This document shows positions 1-9,356 of a stretch of DNA of 64,000 nt, piece by piece. Source of the stretch: Desulfobotulus alkaliphilus. GTDB lineage: Bacteria; Desulfobacterota; Desulfobacteria; Desulfobacterales; ASO4-4. Both the position numbers and the translations under genes were made by a program. Position 1 is the stretch's first letter, and each line of letters starts with the position of its first letter. The stretch lies in assembly GCF_007830435.1 (NCBI RefSeq), contig NZ_VLLC01000003.1, positions 28,223 to 92,222 on the forward strand, written 5' to 3'. The notes beneath the pieces are model-generated. The model was given only the letters and a program-made list of their open reading frames with translations. It had not been told where the DNA came from and did no database searches.

Positions 1-1
1 T

Positions 2-1558
<1,557 letters not shown>

Positions 1559-1564
1559 AAATAT

Positions 1565-1606
1565 AAAAATCCCTGTACCATGATGCAAAATGTACAGGGA
1601 TTTTTG
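1565..1606 (+). terminator. Rho-independent terminator of gyrB, possibly bidirectional
   Basis: Inverted repeat AAAATCCCTGTAC / GTACAGGGATTTTT with a 14-base loop, 8 bases after the gyrB stop. The A-run on the left and T-run on the right allow it to serve the convergent lon gene too. Confidence 0.85.
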
Positions 1607-1620
1607 TATGCTAATTAAAA

Positions 1621-4050
1621 TCAGTTTTCAGCAGGTTTTGATTTTGTAATCCTCCTTGTTCCTGCTTTTTTTTCTTTTACCTTGTTTTTTTTCTCCGTTG
1701 CTTCCTGCTCCAGGGCGATATTCAGTACATCCACCATTTTATCCACGAAGTGAAACTGTATTTCTTTTTTTATTTTTTTGGGTATTTCCTCCGTATCCTT
1801 TTCATTCCACTTTGGAAGAATCAGGGTCTTCATTCCTGCCCTGTGGGCTGCAAGTACCTTTTCCTTGATCCCCCCCACGGGAAGCACTTCACCCCTCAAG
1901 GTAATTTCACCGGTCATGGCCAGATTCGGGATGATTTTTCTCTGTGTTGCAAGGGATGTAATGGCTGTCAGCATGGTCACACCGGCTGAAGGCCCATCCT
2001 TTGGAATGGCTCCTGCGGGAACATGGATGTGAAGGTCATTTTTTTCAAAAAAATCTTCCGGAATATGAAGTTGCACAGCATCAGACTTTATGAAACTCAT
2101 GGCAGCAGACACAGACTCCTTCATGACGTCACCAAGCTGCCCTGTAAGTGTCAGCCTGCCCTTACCCTTCATGGCCTTTGTCTCCACCACAAGAACGTCT
2201 CCGCCTGCGGGTGTCCATGCAAGACCAACGGCAACTCCCGGAACCTTGATATTGGTATTGACCTCCGAATGAATTTTTTTAGGCCCCAGATAGCGGGGAA
2301 TATTCATAACATTAATGGCAACGGTTTCAGCCTCTCCTTCGGCGATCCGGCTGGCCACCCCCCTGCACAGGGATGCAATTTCCCTTTCCAGATTTCTTAA
2401 ACCCGCTTCCCTTGTATAATCTTCAATGATATGGCGCACGGCACCGGTGGTGAAGGTAATCTGGCTGGATGTAATGCCGTGGGCCTTTCTCTGTCTGGGG
2501 ATGAGATACTTATTGGATATTTTAATTTTTTCATCAAGGGTATAGCCTGAAAGATCAATAACTTCCATGCGATCCCTCAATGCCGGTGGAATGGTATGGA
2601 TCACATTGGCCGTTGTGATGAACATCACCTTGGAAAGATCAAAGGGTACATCCAGATAATGGTCCACAAAGGAATGATTCTGCTCAGGATCAAGAACCTC
2701 AAGGAGGGCTGAAGATGGATCTCCCCTGAAATCATTTCCCAGCTTGTCTATTTCATCGAGGATAAAAACCGGATTATCCGTTCCTGCCCTCCTGAGAGCC
2801 TGAACAATCCTTCCCGGAAGTGCGCCCACATAGGTTCTGCGGTGTCCCCTTATTTCCGCTTCATCCCTGACACCACCAAGGGCCATGCGAACAAATTCAC
2901 GTCCAAGGGCCTTGGCTATGGACCGGCCAAGGGATGTTTTGCCTGTTCCCGGAGGGCCGGCAAAGCAGATGATGGGCCCCTTTGAATCCGGTTTCAGTTT
3001 ACGGACTGCAAGGTATTCAAGGATACGTTTTTTAGCTTTTTCAAGGCCATAATGGTCATCATCCAGAATTTTTCTGGCTTTTTTTATATCAATGACATCC
3101 TCAGTGGAATGATTCCATGGAAGGGATATCATCCAGTCCAGATAGGTTGTGACAACATTGTATTCCGCAGAAGAAGGATGCATTCTGGCCAGTCTTTTCA
3201 ACTCCCGTTCCGCTTCTTTTCTCGCCTCATCTGGAAGATCCTTTTCAGCAATTTTTGCACGGTAATCATCAACTTCCACACTGCTTTCATCGCTTTCACC
3301 CAGTTCGTCACGGATGGCCTTCAACTGCTGCCTGAGATAAAATTCCTTTTGCTTCTGACCCATATCCTCTTTGACCTGGGTCTGAATTTTTGAGCCGATT
3401 TTCAATATTTCAAGCTGATAATTGACAATTTTTGTAACTTCCCGAAGCCTTTTTTTAAGATCTGTTATTTCAAGAATCTTCTGTTTTTCTTCATGGGTGG
3501 TGTTGATGGTGGAAGTAACCATATCCGCAAGAATACCCGGCTCATCAATGGTTTTTGCCATCTGGAGCATTTCCTGGGGGAGGCCCGGGGATAATTCAAC
3601 GATCTGTATGTAAAGGTCCATGAGATTGGACATCAGAGCATCAATTTCCTTGCTCTTTGTCTCAGGCTCTTCAATCTGTTTGATACCTGCAATGAGATAA
3701 GGGTTTTCAGACTGGTATTTATTAATGGTAAAACGGCTGATGCCCTGTACCAGCAACTGGGTTTTATTGTCTTCACCTTTGGCCATTTTAAGAATAATGG
3801 CACCGCAACCGGTTTCATACAGTTCTTCTGGGGTTGTAAAGGTATTGCCCTTGTTCTTTTTTACGGCAACAAAACCAACCATACGGTCTTTTCCCATCAC
3901 TTCATCAATAAGGCGGATGGACTGCTCCTGACGGACAATGAGGGGTAAAACCATTTTGGGAAAAAGAACGACATCATGAAGGGGCAGTATGGGTAATACT
4001 TCGGGTAATTTTTCCTGGCTTAACTCCAGTGACGGCTGCTGCTCCTGCAT
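1621..4050 (-). CDS. lon: ATP-dependent protease Lon
   Basis: Cytoplasmic AAA+ serine protease degrading misfolded and regulatory proteins. The 809 residues have the usual order: N-terminal LAN domain from LPILPLHDVVLFPKMVLPL, a coiled-coil middle, AAA+ module with Walker A GPPGTGKTS (about residue 368) and Walker B FILDEIDK, and the protease domain with the catalytic serine in PKDGPSAGVTML and the catalytic lysine in GGIKEKVLAAHRAG. The lysine-rich tail after about residue 785 is an extension. A GGAGGTG site lies 4 bases before the ATG. It starts 34 bases after hsp20 on the same strand, so the two proteostasis genes probably share a transcript. Confidence 0.97.
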   Translation of the reverse strand: MQEQQPSLELSQEKLPEVLPILPLHDVVLFPKMVLPLIVRQEQSIRLIDEVMGKDRMVGFVAVKKNKGNTFTTPEELYETGCGAIILKMAKGEDNKTQLLVQGISRFTINKYQSENPYLIAGIKQIEEPETKSKEIDALMSNLMDLYIQIVELSPGLPQEMLQMAKTIDEPGILADMVTSTINTTHEEKQKILEITDLKKRLREVTKIVNYQLEILKIGSKIQTQVKEDMGQKQKEFYLRQQLKAIRDELGESDESSVEVDDYRAKIAEKDLPDEARKEAERELKRLARMHPSSAEYNVVTTYLDWMISLPWNHSTEDVIDIKKARKILDDDHYGLEKAKKRILEYLAVRKLKPDSKGPIICFAGPPGTGKTSLGRSIAKALGREFVRMALGGVRDEAEIRGHRRTYVGALPGRIVQALRRAGTDNPVFILDEIDKLGNDFRGDPSSALLEVLDPEQNHSFVDHYLDVPFDLSKVMFITTANVIHTIPPALRDRMEVIDLSGYTLDEKIKISNKYLIPRQRKAHGITSSQITFTTGAVRHIIEDYTREAGLRNLEREIASLCRGVASRIAEGEAETVAINVMNIPRYLGPKKIHSEVNTNIKVPGVAVGLAWTPAGGDVLVVETKAMKGKGRLTLTGQLGDVMKESVSAAMSFIKSDAVQLHIPEDFFEKNDLHIHVPAGAIPKDGPSAGVTMLTAITSLATQRKIIPNLAMTGEITLRGEVLPVGGIKEKVLAAHRAGMKTLILPKWNEKDTEEIPKKIKKEIQFHFVDKMVDVLNIALEQEATEKKNKVKEKKAGTRRITKSKPAEN

Positions 4051-4084
4051 CGCTCACCTCCGGATATCTTGAAAGTATTTTAGA

Positions 4085-4528
4085 TTAGTCGGACTGGATT
4101 TCCACTTTATGGATACCTGTATGATTCTGTTTGCTTAAGTGTATCTCAAGAAATCCGTTACTGTATGAAGCATTGACTTTTTCCGTATCAATGGTTGTCG
4201 GCAAAAAAAGAACACGCTCAAAGCAGCCGTAAAAAATTTCTGCCAGTCTGTAGGTGGTATTTTCCATGGCGATATTGCAGTTACGGGTTCCATGGATACG
4301 GATGGCTTTATGACTGATTTCTATTTCAAGGTTTTCTTTTTCAACTCCGGCTATTTCCGCAAGAATAATGATTTCATCCTCCGTTTCATAAATATCCATG
4401 GGAGGATTCCATCTGCGCTGACCAAGGGAAAACATGGGATTTACAGAACCAAACATGTCAGAAACGGATCTTCCGCAGGAACGGGAATGGTCAAATCCCG
4501 AACCAAAACGAATTTTAATGTAATTCAT
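4085..4528 (-). CDS. Small heat-shock protein, Hsp20/alpha-crystallin family
   Basis: ATP-independent holdase chaperone of 147 residues. The alpha-crystallin domain starts near residue 50 (PPMDIYETEDEIIILAEIAG) and includes the LEIEISHKAIRIHG strands; the family's C-terminal beta strands follow (NASYSNGFLEIHL). The start at 4528 is chosen over an upstream in-frame ATG because AAGGAG lies 6 bases before it. The family's usual A-x-x-x-N-G-V-L motif is seen as NASYSNGFLEI. It is the first gene of a probable hsp20-lon unit, with a sigma70-like promoter upstream. Confidence 0.9.
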   Translation of the reverse strand: MNYIKIRFGSGFDHSRSCGRSVSDMFGSVNPMFSLGQRRWNPPMDIYETEDEIIILAEIAGVEKENLEIEISHKAIRIHGTRNCNIAMENTTYRLAEIFYGCFERVLFLPTTIDTEKVNASYSNGFLEIHLSKQNHTGIHKVEIQSD

Positions 4529-4629
4529 GGAGATCTCCTTCATCAATTGGTACGCATGAATATATAAAAAGCAGTCGGTGCTAAAAAAAGTATGGTCAGG
4601 ATTGAAAAATACCCATCAACTTTTAAAAA

Positions 4630-4657
4630 AATATAGTTAGCCTTGTTTGTTTTGCAA
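4630..4657 (-). promoter_or_regulatory. Candidate sigma70-type promoter for hsp20-lon
   Basis: On the minus strand, TTGCAA (4657-4652), a 16-base spacer and TATATT (4635-4630), about 100 bases before the hsp20 start. No good sigma32 -10 box (CCCCAT-like) is visible beside it. Confidence 0.45.
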
Positions 4658-4684
4658 GTTTTTTTAAAAAAAATGGTTTGAAAA

Positions 4685-5398
4685 TTAAAAAGGAAGAAAT
4701 CTGGATACTAAAACGGATAGAGCTGTTTCAACTTTTAAAATGCGGGGCCCCATGGAAAACGAATACATCCCTGCTTTTTCAAGAAGGCTTATTTCAAAGG
4801 GAATAAAACCACCCTCGGGGCCAATGGCAAGCACGGAGGCCTTGTTGTGGCATATGGTCAGGGATGAATCCGTATAGGGATGGGCAATGTAACCTCTTTT
4901 ATTCTGCAATATAAGAGGAAGACGGTCTTCCACAAAGGGTCTGAATCTTTTTTCTATCTGTATTTCAGGTAAAACCGTATCCTTTGCCTGTTGCAGTCCT
5001 GAAACAAGCTGTTCGCGAAGGGCTGTTGCAGACAAAAAAGGAGTCTGCCAGTAACTTTTTTCCACCCTGAAGGTATGGACAAGGATAATATGTTTGATTC
5101 CTAAAGATGCGATGGCCTGAAGAATACGTCTGAGTACCTTGGGTCTGGGAAGTGCCAGAACAAGTGTTACCGGAACCGGTGGAGGCGGAGGAACAGAGCA
5201 GTTAACGGAAAAGAAATCTGCATTCTCATCCCTTCCTGTTAGGATCGCCTCACCCATGGATCCATTGGTTATTCCAACATGGATACTGTCGCCCTTCTGT
5301 ATTTTCAACACACTCCTTATGTGAACAAGTCTTGAATCAGAAATGCATACCGTATTTTTAGATAAAAAATCTTCTTTGTTTATAAGAATAATATTCAA
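4685..5398 (-). CDS. rsmE: 16S rRNA (uracil1498-N3)-methyltransferase RsmE
   Basis: SPOUT-class SAM methyltransferase modifying U1498 of 16S rRNA. The 237 residues show an N-terminal PUA-like domain (SRLVHIRSVLKIQKGDSI) and a C-terminal trefoil-knot domain with the signature IGPEGGF and knot helix GPRILKVETA. In this family's usual LGxRILRxETA motif the first G-x is replaced by GP here, a minor change. A proline run lies at the domain junction (about residues 70-76). It is followed downstream by hsp20-lon after 157 bases, so separate transcription is likely. Confidence 0.92.
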   Translation of the reverse strand: MNIILINKEDFLSKNTVCISDSRLVHIRSVLKIQKGDSIHVGITNGSMGEAILTGRDENADFFSVNCSVPPPPPVPVTLVLALPRPKVLRRILQAIASLGIKHIILVHTFRVEKSYWQTPFLSATALREQLVSGLQQAKDTVLPEIQIEKRFRPFVEDRLPLILQNKRGYIAHPYTDSSLTICHNKASVLAIGPEGGFIPFEISLLEKAGMYSFSMGPRILKVETALSVLVSRFLPF

Positions 5399-5434
5399 AT
5401 AAAACCTTTTTTGGTGTTTATATATGTTTTTGTC

Positions 5435-5462
5435 TTGACATAAAGAAGGACTGTTTTAAATT
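5435..5462 (+). promoter_or_regulatory. Candidate promoter for the small ORF at 5536
   Basis: Perfect -35 TTGACA (5435-5440), then 16 bases to TAAATT (5457-5462), which matches 4 of 6 -10 positions. It points rightward into an intergenic stretch with no annotated plus-strand gene. Confidence 0.45.
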
Positions 5463-5535
5463 GTGTTCAGGCTGGTTTTGGTGCATTGCAAAAAAAGAAA
5501 GATTTACATTTCTTGTTCAATATAAGGAGGATAAA

Positions 5536-5604
5536 ATGATTATTAATTTTTTAAAAGGGATTATTACCCGAAATGAATTTATAGAAGAGCATTTTAATTT
5601 CTGA
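5536..5604 (+). CDS. Possible 22-residue peptide with strong ribosome binding site
   Basis: Reads MIINFLKGIITRNEFIEEHF then NF and stop. TAAGGAGG ends 5 bases before the ATG, one of the strongest Shine-Dalgarno sequences in the window. A TTGACA promoter candidate lies about 75 bases upstream. A CCTGC/GCAGG hairpin (5616-5632) and a T-rich terminator hairpin follow. The N-terminal MIINFLKGII is hydrophobic and the rest is acidic, so a small amphipathic peptide is possible. I recognise no family; the transcript could equally be a small RNA with an incidental ORF. Confidence 0.4.
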   Translation: MIINFLKGIITRNEFIEEHFNF

Positions 5605-5665
5605 TTATTTTAAAGCCCCTGCGCAACAGCAGGAATGAAGAATGATTCTTTTATCCATAAATAAA

Positions 5666-5700
5666 GGGGTGTCCTTTCCAGGGATACCCCTTCTTTTGTT
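5666..5700 (+). terminator. Rho-independent terminator after the small ORF
   Basis: GGGGTGTCC pairs with GGGATACCCC, including one G-U pair, around a 6-base loop, followed by TTCTTTTGTTTT on the plus strand. The T-tract orientation suits the rightward small transcript better than the leftward gene that ends at 5701. Confidence 0.65.
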
Positions 5701-6429
5701 TTAAAAACCTGTTTTGATATCAGGTTCCGGATATTTTTCCATGATTGTTTGTTTGAAGATTTCTGCATTTTTGCCATAAAAAATGAATATGTGGGTTTCC
5801 GGTTTCCCATAACGATCAGATAAAACAGATGTAACCAGAAGATCCTCGCCCCTTTCCCAGAAATAAACAGGACCCGGACCTGGTATTTTTACGTTTTCAA
5901 TGGTTTGTGGCATTCCATGGGTATTTTTAAGGTTGTTGATAACAATATTTCCGTCTCCGGGAAGCCTTAAAAACAATAAAAGGGGCTTGTTGGTATATCT
6001 TGAAAAAACAAAACGAATATCACGGAAAGGAATATTTTTCTGATGGGCATAACGGTAATGCAGTTTAATGGTATTGCTTGCTATGGGATCCCGGAGTCTG
6101 GGTTTTTCAAAAACAATATCAAAGGCTTCCAAGTCTGGAAAATATTTTGCAAGCCAGCCTCTGTGAACAAAATCCAGATAGACAGGCGTCAGGTTTTCCA
6201 GCCTGTGCTGACCAAGAATTCTTCTTAAATCCTTTAACTTTGCCTTTGTAAGGACCGTGTTTTCTCCAACATCAAAAAAAGTAAAACTTTCTGAACTTTT
6301 TTGCTCCGCATTTCTTGGTAGTTTTACACTTTTTTGATTTAAAAAAAACATAAGAAAAAAAATACATATAATAACCAGAACGATGAAAAAAAATAAGACT
6401 CGATATTTTTCAGATATCAGGTTTTTCAT
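5701..6429 (-). CDS. Membrane-anchored protein of unknown function
   Basis: A 242-residue protein I do not recognise. It starts with a basic N terminus and one strong transmembrane helix (about residues 10-30, VLFFFIVLVIICIFFLMFFL), so the remaining ~210 residues are probably periplasmic with the N terminus inside. The soluble part has FDVGENTVLTKAKLKDLRRILG near residue 50 and ends IMEKYPEPDIKTGF. There is no lipobox and no catalytic motif. The ATG at 6429 is preferred over an upstream TTG because AAGGA lies 7 bases before it. It is 48 bases downstream of the YqeY gene on the same strand and probably cotranscribed. Confidence 0.7.
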   Translation of the reverse strand: MKNLISEKYRVLFFFIVLVIICIFFLMFFLNQKSVKLPRNAEQKSSESFTFFDVGENTVLTKAKLKDLRRILGQHRLENLTPVYLDFVHRGWLAKYFPDLEAFDIVFEKPRLRDPIASNTIKLHYRYAHQKNIPFRDIRFVFSRYTNKPLLLFLRLPGDGNIVINNLKNTHGMPQTIENVKIPGPGPVYFWERGEDLLVTSVLSDRYGKPETHIFIFYGKNAEIFKQTIMEKYPEPDIKTGF

Positions 6430-6477
6430 TGATCTATCCTTACTCAAGAGTAGTATTTTTACCTTTTAAGGCCTTGT

Positions 6478-6966
6478 TTATGAAGAAACCATGTCCGCCA
6501 AAATCTTTTTTACCAGTAAACCATCCGCACGTACACCAAAATGCTTCATGACAAGGCCTATACCAGCCGATGGGTGTTGTAAGGAGGTGAAATCCAAATT
6601 TTCTTCAATCCATTTTTTTATTTCATATTCATCTGCAGGTTTTGGAATATATTCTTGTAAAATCTCAATAAAATCAGAAGTCGTTTCTTTTTTTGCATCC
6701 AGCAGTATTTTTTCTGACTTTATAAGACCCCGTATCAGACCTGTAACATCTTCATTTGTTATTTCCTCATTTTTTTTGCATCTAAAACTTTTTTTTCCGG
6801 ATTCAAGGATTATAGGAACTGTTAGTTTGGGAAACTCACTGATAATCATGCGAAGTGCATCACGAATATGATCCTCTTTCTGTTTCATGGCCACTTTGAT
6901 GTCTTCTCTGATTTTTTCTGAAAGATTTACAGGACATTCGGGGGTCCATCCGTATTTTTTTTCCAT
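6478..6966 (-). CDS. GatB/YqeY domain protein
   Basis: 162 residues matching the stand-alone YqeY family, which resembles the tail domain of GatB of the tRNA amidotransferase; its cellular role is poorly defined. Family features are the start EKIREDIKVAMKQKEDHIRDALRMI, the central EEITNEDVTGLIRGLIKSEK and the YIPKPADEYEIKKWIEENL segment. The C-terminal SAGIGLVMKHFGVRADG replaces the usual DMGKVM motif. An AAGGA site lies 8 bases before the ATG. It heads a short minus-strand pair with the membrane-anchored gene at 5701-6429. Confidence 0.8.
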   Translation of the reverse strand: MEKKYGWTPECPVNLSEKIREDIKVAMKQKEDHIRDALRMIISEFPKLTVPIILESGKKSFRCKKNEEITNEDVTGLIRGLIKSEKILLDAKKETTSDFIEILQEYIPKPADEYEIKKWIEENLDFTSLQHPSAGIGLVMKHFGVRADGLLVKKILADMVSS

Positions 6967-7395
6967 TTATGTTTTTCCTTAATTATTTTTTTATTCTGAT
7001 AAAAGAATATTTGTATATATTAATAAAATTTATTTTTCGCTCGATGTAGCTAAAAATGCCTGATTCTTGTAATTATGTTTGAAAAAAGTTGAAATTTTGC
7101 CGGGTGCATTTCGATTCTATTCGTATGTGTTAACCTGGCCAAATCATCAGGTATGGTGATTATAATAACATTTTTCAGATATTATTTACCTGTTAAGGGT
7201 AGTTTTATCCTCTTTTGGTGTGTTTTCAACGGAACTTATATTCTGGCAGTGCATCTGTTTTCTTGAATAACAGCGAAAGCGGGATGCGCAAAGACCTTAA
7301 TAAATCCTGATCTTATTTGAAATAAAAATATGAAAAATATGCATAAAAATCTTCTTTTTGTGAAGAAAATTTTTGTGATAATTTTTTCATCTTCA
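6967..7395. other. AT-rich intergenic stretch without a supported gene
   Basis: About 430 bases of AT-rich DNA between the YqeY gene and the next gene's terminator. It should hold the YqeY promoter. I see no ORF with a ribosome site and no complete structured RNA; a short CGAAAGCGGGATGCGCAAAG segment is discussed under rejected items. Confidence 0.5.
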
Positions 7396-7436
7396 TATAA
7401 AAAACGGCTTTATCCGAAAGGGAGTTAGCCGTTTTC
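7396..7436 (-). terminator. Terminator of the DUF6489-selenoprotein operon
   Basis: AAAACGGCT (7401-7409) pairs with AGCCGTTTT (7427-7435). Read leftward, the hairpin is followed by a T-run ending TTTTTTAT, 32 bases after the 7468 stop. Confidence 0.75.
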
Positions 7437-7467
7437 GATTCTTTATTTAAAAATAAGGAGTAAAAAA

Positions 7468-7857
7468 TCAGGGTTGCAGAGCACGCTCTGCATCTTCGTT
7501 ACTGCTGTAAAAGTTGGGTTTCACCTGTTGCTGCTGCAAGCTTTTTCCCAGTTCCTCTCTTAGGGAAGCACTGGTGGTATAACGGGTTACGCCCGCATAA
7601 AAGTGTTCCATCAGGCGATTGACCATATTTGTATAATTTTGCATAAGGTCTTGTTTTATATTAAAATTTTCATAATTTACAATGGCATCTACACGTTTGT
7701 CAAGGTGGGAAAGCTGCTCTGCAACAAGAAACTCAATGCGGTGGATGTCCCTTTCACTGTCAATACTGTAGTTTTCAAAATTTACATAAAAACGATTTTT
7801 TTCAGGATCATAGCTAAAACGTTTTTCCAGTTTTTTTTCTTCGGCAGGATTTGTCAT
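7468..7857 (-). CDS. Stand-alone protein resembling the C-terminal domain of acetate/propionate-type CoA-transferases
   Basis: 129 residues. The centre, RVDAIVNYENFNIKQDLMQN followed by GVTRYTTSASLREELG, resembles the last ~100 residues of acyl-CoA:acetate CoA-transferases, which end in a VNYDNF...VTRYTTSAF...LG pattern. The catalytic CoA-transferase domains and their active-site glutamate are absent, so this is not a complete enzyme. The start at 7857 has GAGAGG upstream; a longer reading to 7908 lacks such a site. It is the last gene of the operon with the selenoprotein candidate and DUF6489. Role unknown. The resemblance is from memory and would need a profile search. Confidence 0.6.
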   Translation of the reverse strand: MTNPAEEKKLEKRFSYDPEKNRFYVNFENYSIDSERDIHRIEFLVAEQLSHLDKRVDAIVNYENFNIKQDLMQNYTNMVNRLMEHFYAGVTRYTTSASLREELGKSLQQQQVKPNFYSSNEDAERALQP

Positions 7858-8028
7858 TTGGACCTCTCTCTTATGAAGGGTATTTTTGACGGGTACCGGA
7901 AACGGCACCGGGCGGGAAAAGGATTTATTCCATATTAAACATAAGGCAGCTTATGGAGCAAGTATTTTTGAATATTTTTTTTAATATGGAAGTGAATATA
8001 CATGGAAAAATAATAACATCATATTTTT

Positions 8029-8376
8029 TTATTTTATAAATAGAAAACGTTCATACATTTCTTTATGAAAGCCAACGATAAGCGTATGATTAAAAGAAAG
8101 GGCTGGAGCCCTCAGATTACCTCCCGGACCTTTAATTTTGTCTGTAAAAAGTTTTTTTTCTGAAATTGTATTATTGAATATGTAAAATTTTTTTCCTGAA
8201 GAAACGGCAATGGTTTCTATTGTTTCGAGAATTTTTTCTAACTGATCGTCTCCTATTTTATTTTTTCTGGCGTCCTCAATTTCCATAAAAGTCATATTGT
8301 TTTCCCCGATCACGTCGAGGGCTTTCTGACAGGTTTTTCAGCCTTTACGGATGTAGGCCCATGGAATGGTATTCAT
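8029..8376 (-). CDS. Probable selenoprotein: ArsC/Spx-like thioredoxin-fold protein with Sec at codon 13
   Basis: Read from ATG 8376 with UGA (8340-8338) as selenocysteine, the protein has 115 residues and begins MNTIPWAYIRKG-U-KTCQKAL, giving a U13-x-x-C16 redox motif after a beta strand, the layout of arsenate-reductase-like thioredoxin folds. The rest includes MTFMEIEDARKNKI and a C-terminal GGNLRAPALSFNHTLIVGF with the cis-proline-like turn expected late in the fold. AGGAG sits 8 bases before the ATG and overlaps the stop of the upstream DUF6489 gene. A candidate bSECIS hairpin lies 24 bases after the UGA. Standard gene calling would keep only a 94-residue ORF from 8313 and lose the active site. 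The alternative is a nonsense-mutated gene, but the intact downstream frame argues against it. Confidence 0.75.
8304..8320 (-). promoter_or_regulatory. Candidate bacterial SECIS element
   Basis: In the mRNA, CCUCGA pairs with UCGGGG (six pairs including one U-G) around loop CGUGA. The loop begins 24 bases after the UGA and has G at its second position, matching the usual bSECIS spacing (about 16-37 bases) and loop rule. Confidence 0.65.
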
Positions 8377-8387
8377 CAAAATAACTC

Positions 8388-8666
8388 CTATGCTTTATTT
8401 TTCTGTTTATCCGGGTCTGTTTTTTCCTGTCTGATGGAAAATTCCGGCTTGAGAAGACTCATATTTTTCATGGTCTGTTCCCAGAGGGTTTTTCCAACAT
8501 CACCACCAGGAAAAACGATTTTCATAAGTTCTTTCGGATCCTGAGCGGCTTTGACTCTTGCCTGAAGATCCTTCATAACTTCTTCATGAAAATTTCTCAC
8601 ATCCGGAAGCCCCATGGCTTCACGGATTTCTTCGGGCGTTGCTTCAATGGTGATATTTATTTTCAT
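8388..8666 (-). CDS. DUF6489 family small protein
   Basis: 92 residues starting MKINITIEATPEEIREAMGLPDV, the N-terminal pattern of DUF6489 proteins (beta strand, then an acidic T/S-PEE-x-R helix and a GLPDV turn). The remainder is helical and ends in a charged lysine-rich tail (DPDKQKNKA). CAGGAG lies 5-6 bases before the ATG. It is the first gene of a three-gene minus-strand operon; its stop codon overlaps the ribosome site of the selenoprotein candidate, suggesting translational coupling. The function of this family is not known to me. Confidence 0.7.
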   Translation of the reverse strand: MKINITIEATPEEIREAMGLPDVRNFHEEVMKDLQARVKAAQDPKELMKIVFPGGDVGKTLWEQTMKNMSLLKPEFSIRQEKTDPDKQKNKA

Positions 8667-8803
8667 CGTTACTCCTGCATAATGACGGACCCGATATGAA
8701 AGATCCGTTTTTTTAAAGTCATTTGTAACTGTTCAGCACAGTTTTTCATATCATACCTGCAAGACAGATGCACAGGCTCCAGGCTATTTGCCCGTGTCGC
8801 AAT

Positions 8804-8871
8804 CCGGCACTCAAGCTGAAAAACTCAAGCCCTTTACGGGAGCAGAAATGCCTATGGATCTTGAGTGCCGG
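8804..8871. repeat. Palindrome-ended insert in left arm of copy 1
   Basis: 68 bases bounded by CCGGCACTCAAG and CTTGAGTGCCGG, present only in copy 1. A second segment with the same ends lies at the matching place in the right arm (9010-9075). Confidence 0.7.
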
Positions 8872-9009
8872 ATTCGGGAGCTTCTTGCCCTGTGCGGAAG
8901 CGGCAAAAACTCTCCGCCACAGGCAGGATAAGCTTTTTGATTACCATGGCAGGCTTAAGTACGCTGCCTTTGTGGCGGCTCAGACAGTTTGCCGCTTTTA
9001 TAGCACTCA

Positions 9010-9075
9010 GGCACTCAAGCCTGAAAAAACTTATTATTTTTATAGCAGGCTTTAGGTTGCTGGCTTGAGTGCCGG
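9010..9075. repeat. Palindrome-ended insert in right arm of copy 1
   Basis: About 66 bases bounded by GGCACTCAAGC and GCTTGAGTGCC, with an AT-rich centre unlike the left-arm insert. Its position mirrors that of the left-arm insert. Confidence 0.65.
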
Positions 9076-9356
9076 AATCCGAAACGATTGCAATGTCACT
9101 TTCAAATAGCCTCGGAGCCTTGCAACAGTACGAAGCTGCTGCAATGACAGCATTGGCAGTTCGAAATAAATTGTGCTGAATAATTACAGTCATTTTAGAT
9201 AAAAAGGGATAAGAAAAATTAACAAAATATTGCAATATACCAGATGTATGTACAATATAAACAGATTTTTAATGTATTGGTTTCAATATATGGTGTTGTC
9301 TGCGTTTTTCAGAGTCCATTGGCTCTTTAAAAAATCATAACATGGGATAGTCCTGT

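Larger units (their letters stand above)
8725..9187. mobile_element. Non-autonomous IS66-like element, copy 1 (long form, 463 bp)
   Basis: Ends are GTAACTGTTCAGCACAGTTT and, inverted, GTAATTATTCAGCACAATTT. It is flanked by a perfect 8-bp target duplication AGTCATTT (8717-8724 and 9188-9195). It is longer than the other copies because each arm carries an extra ~66-bp segment bounded by GGCACTCAAG/CTTGAGTGCC (8804-8871 and 9010-9075). It holds no transposase. GTAA ends and 8-bp duplications are typical of the IS66 family (family knowledge; the assignment is inference). Confidence 0.88.

Noticed and set aside
7280..7310. Sequence CGAAAGCGGGATGCGCAAAG resembling part of a c-di-GMP-I riboswitch
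   Set aside because: Only the second half of the GEMM core is matched; the first half (GCAAACC side) and closing stem are not found, and no plus-strand gene follows.
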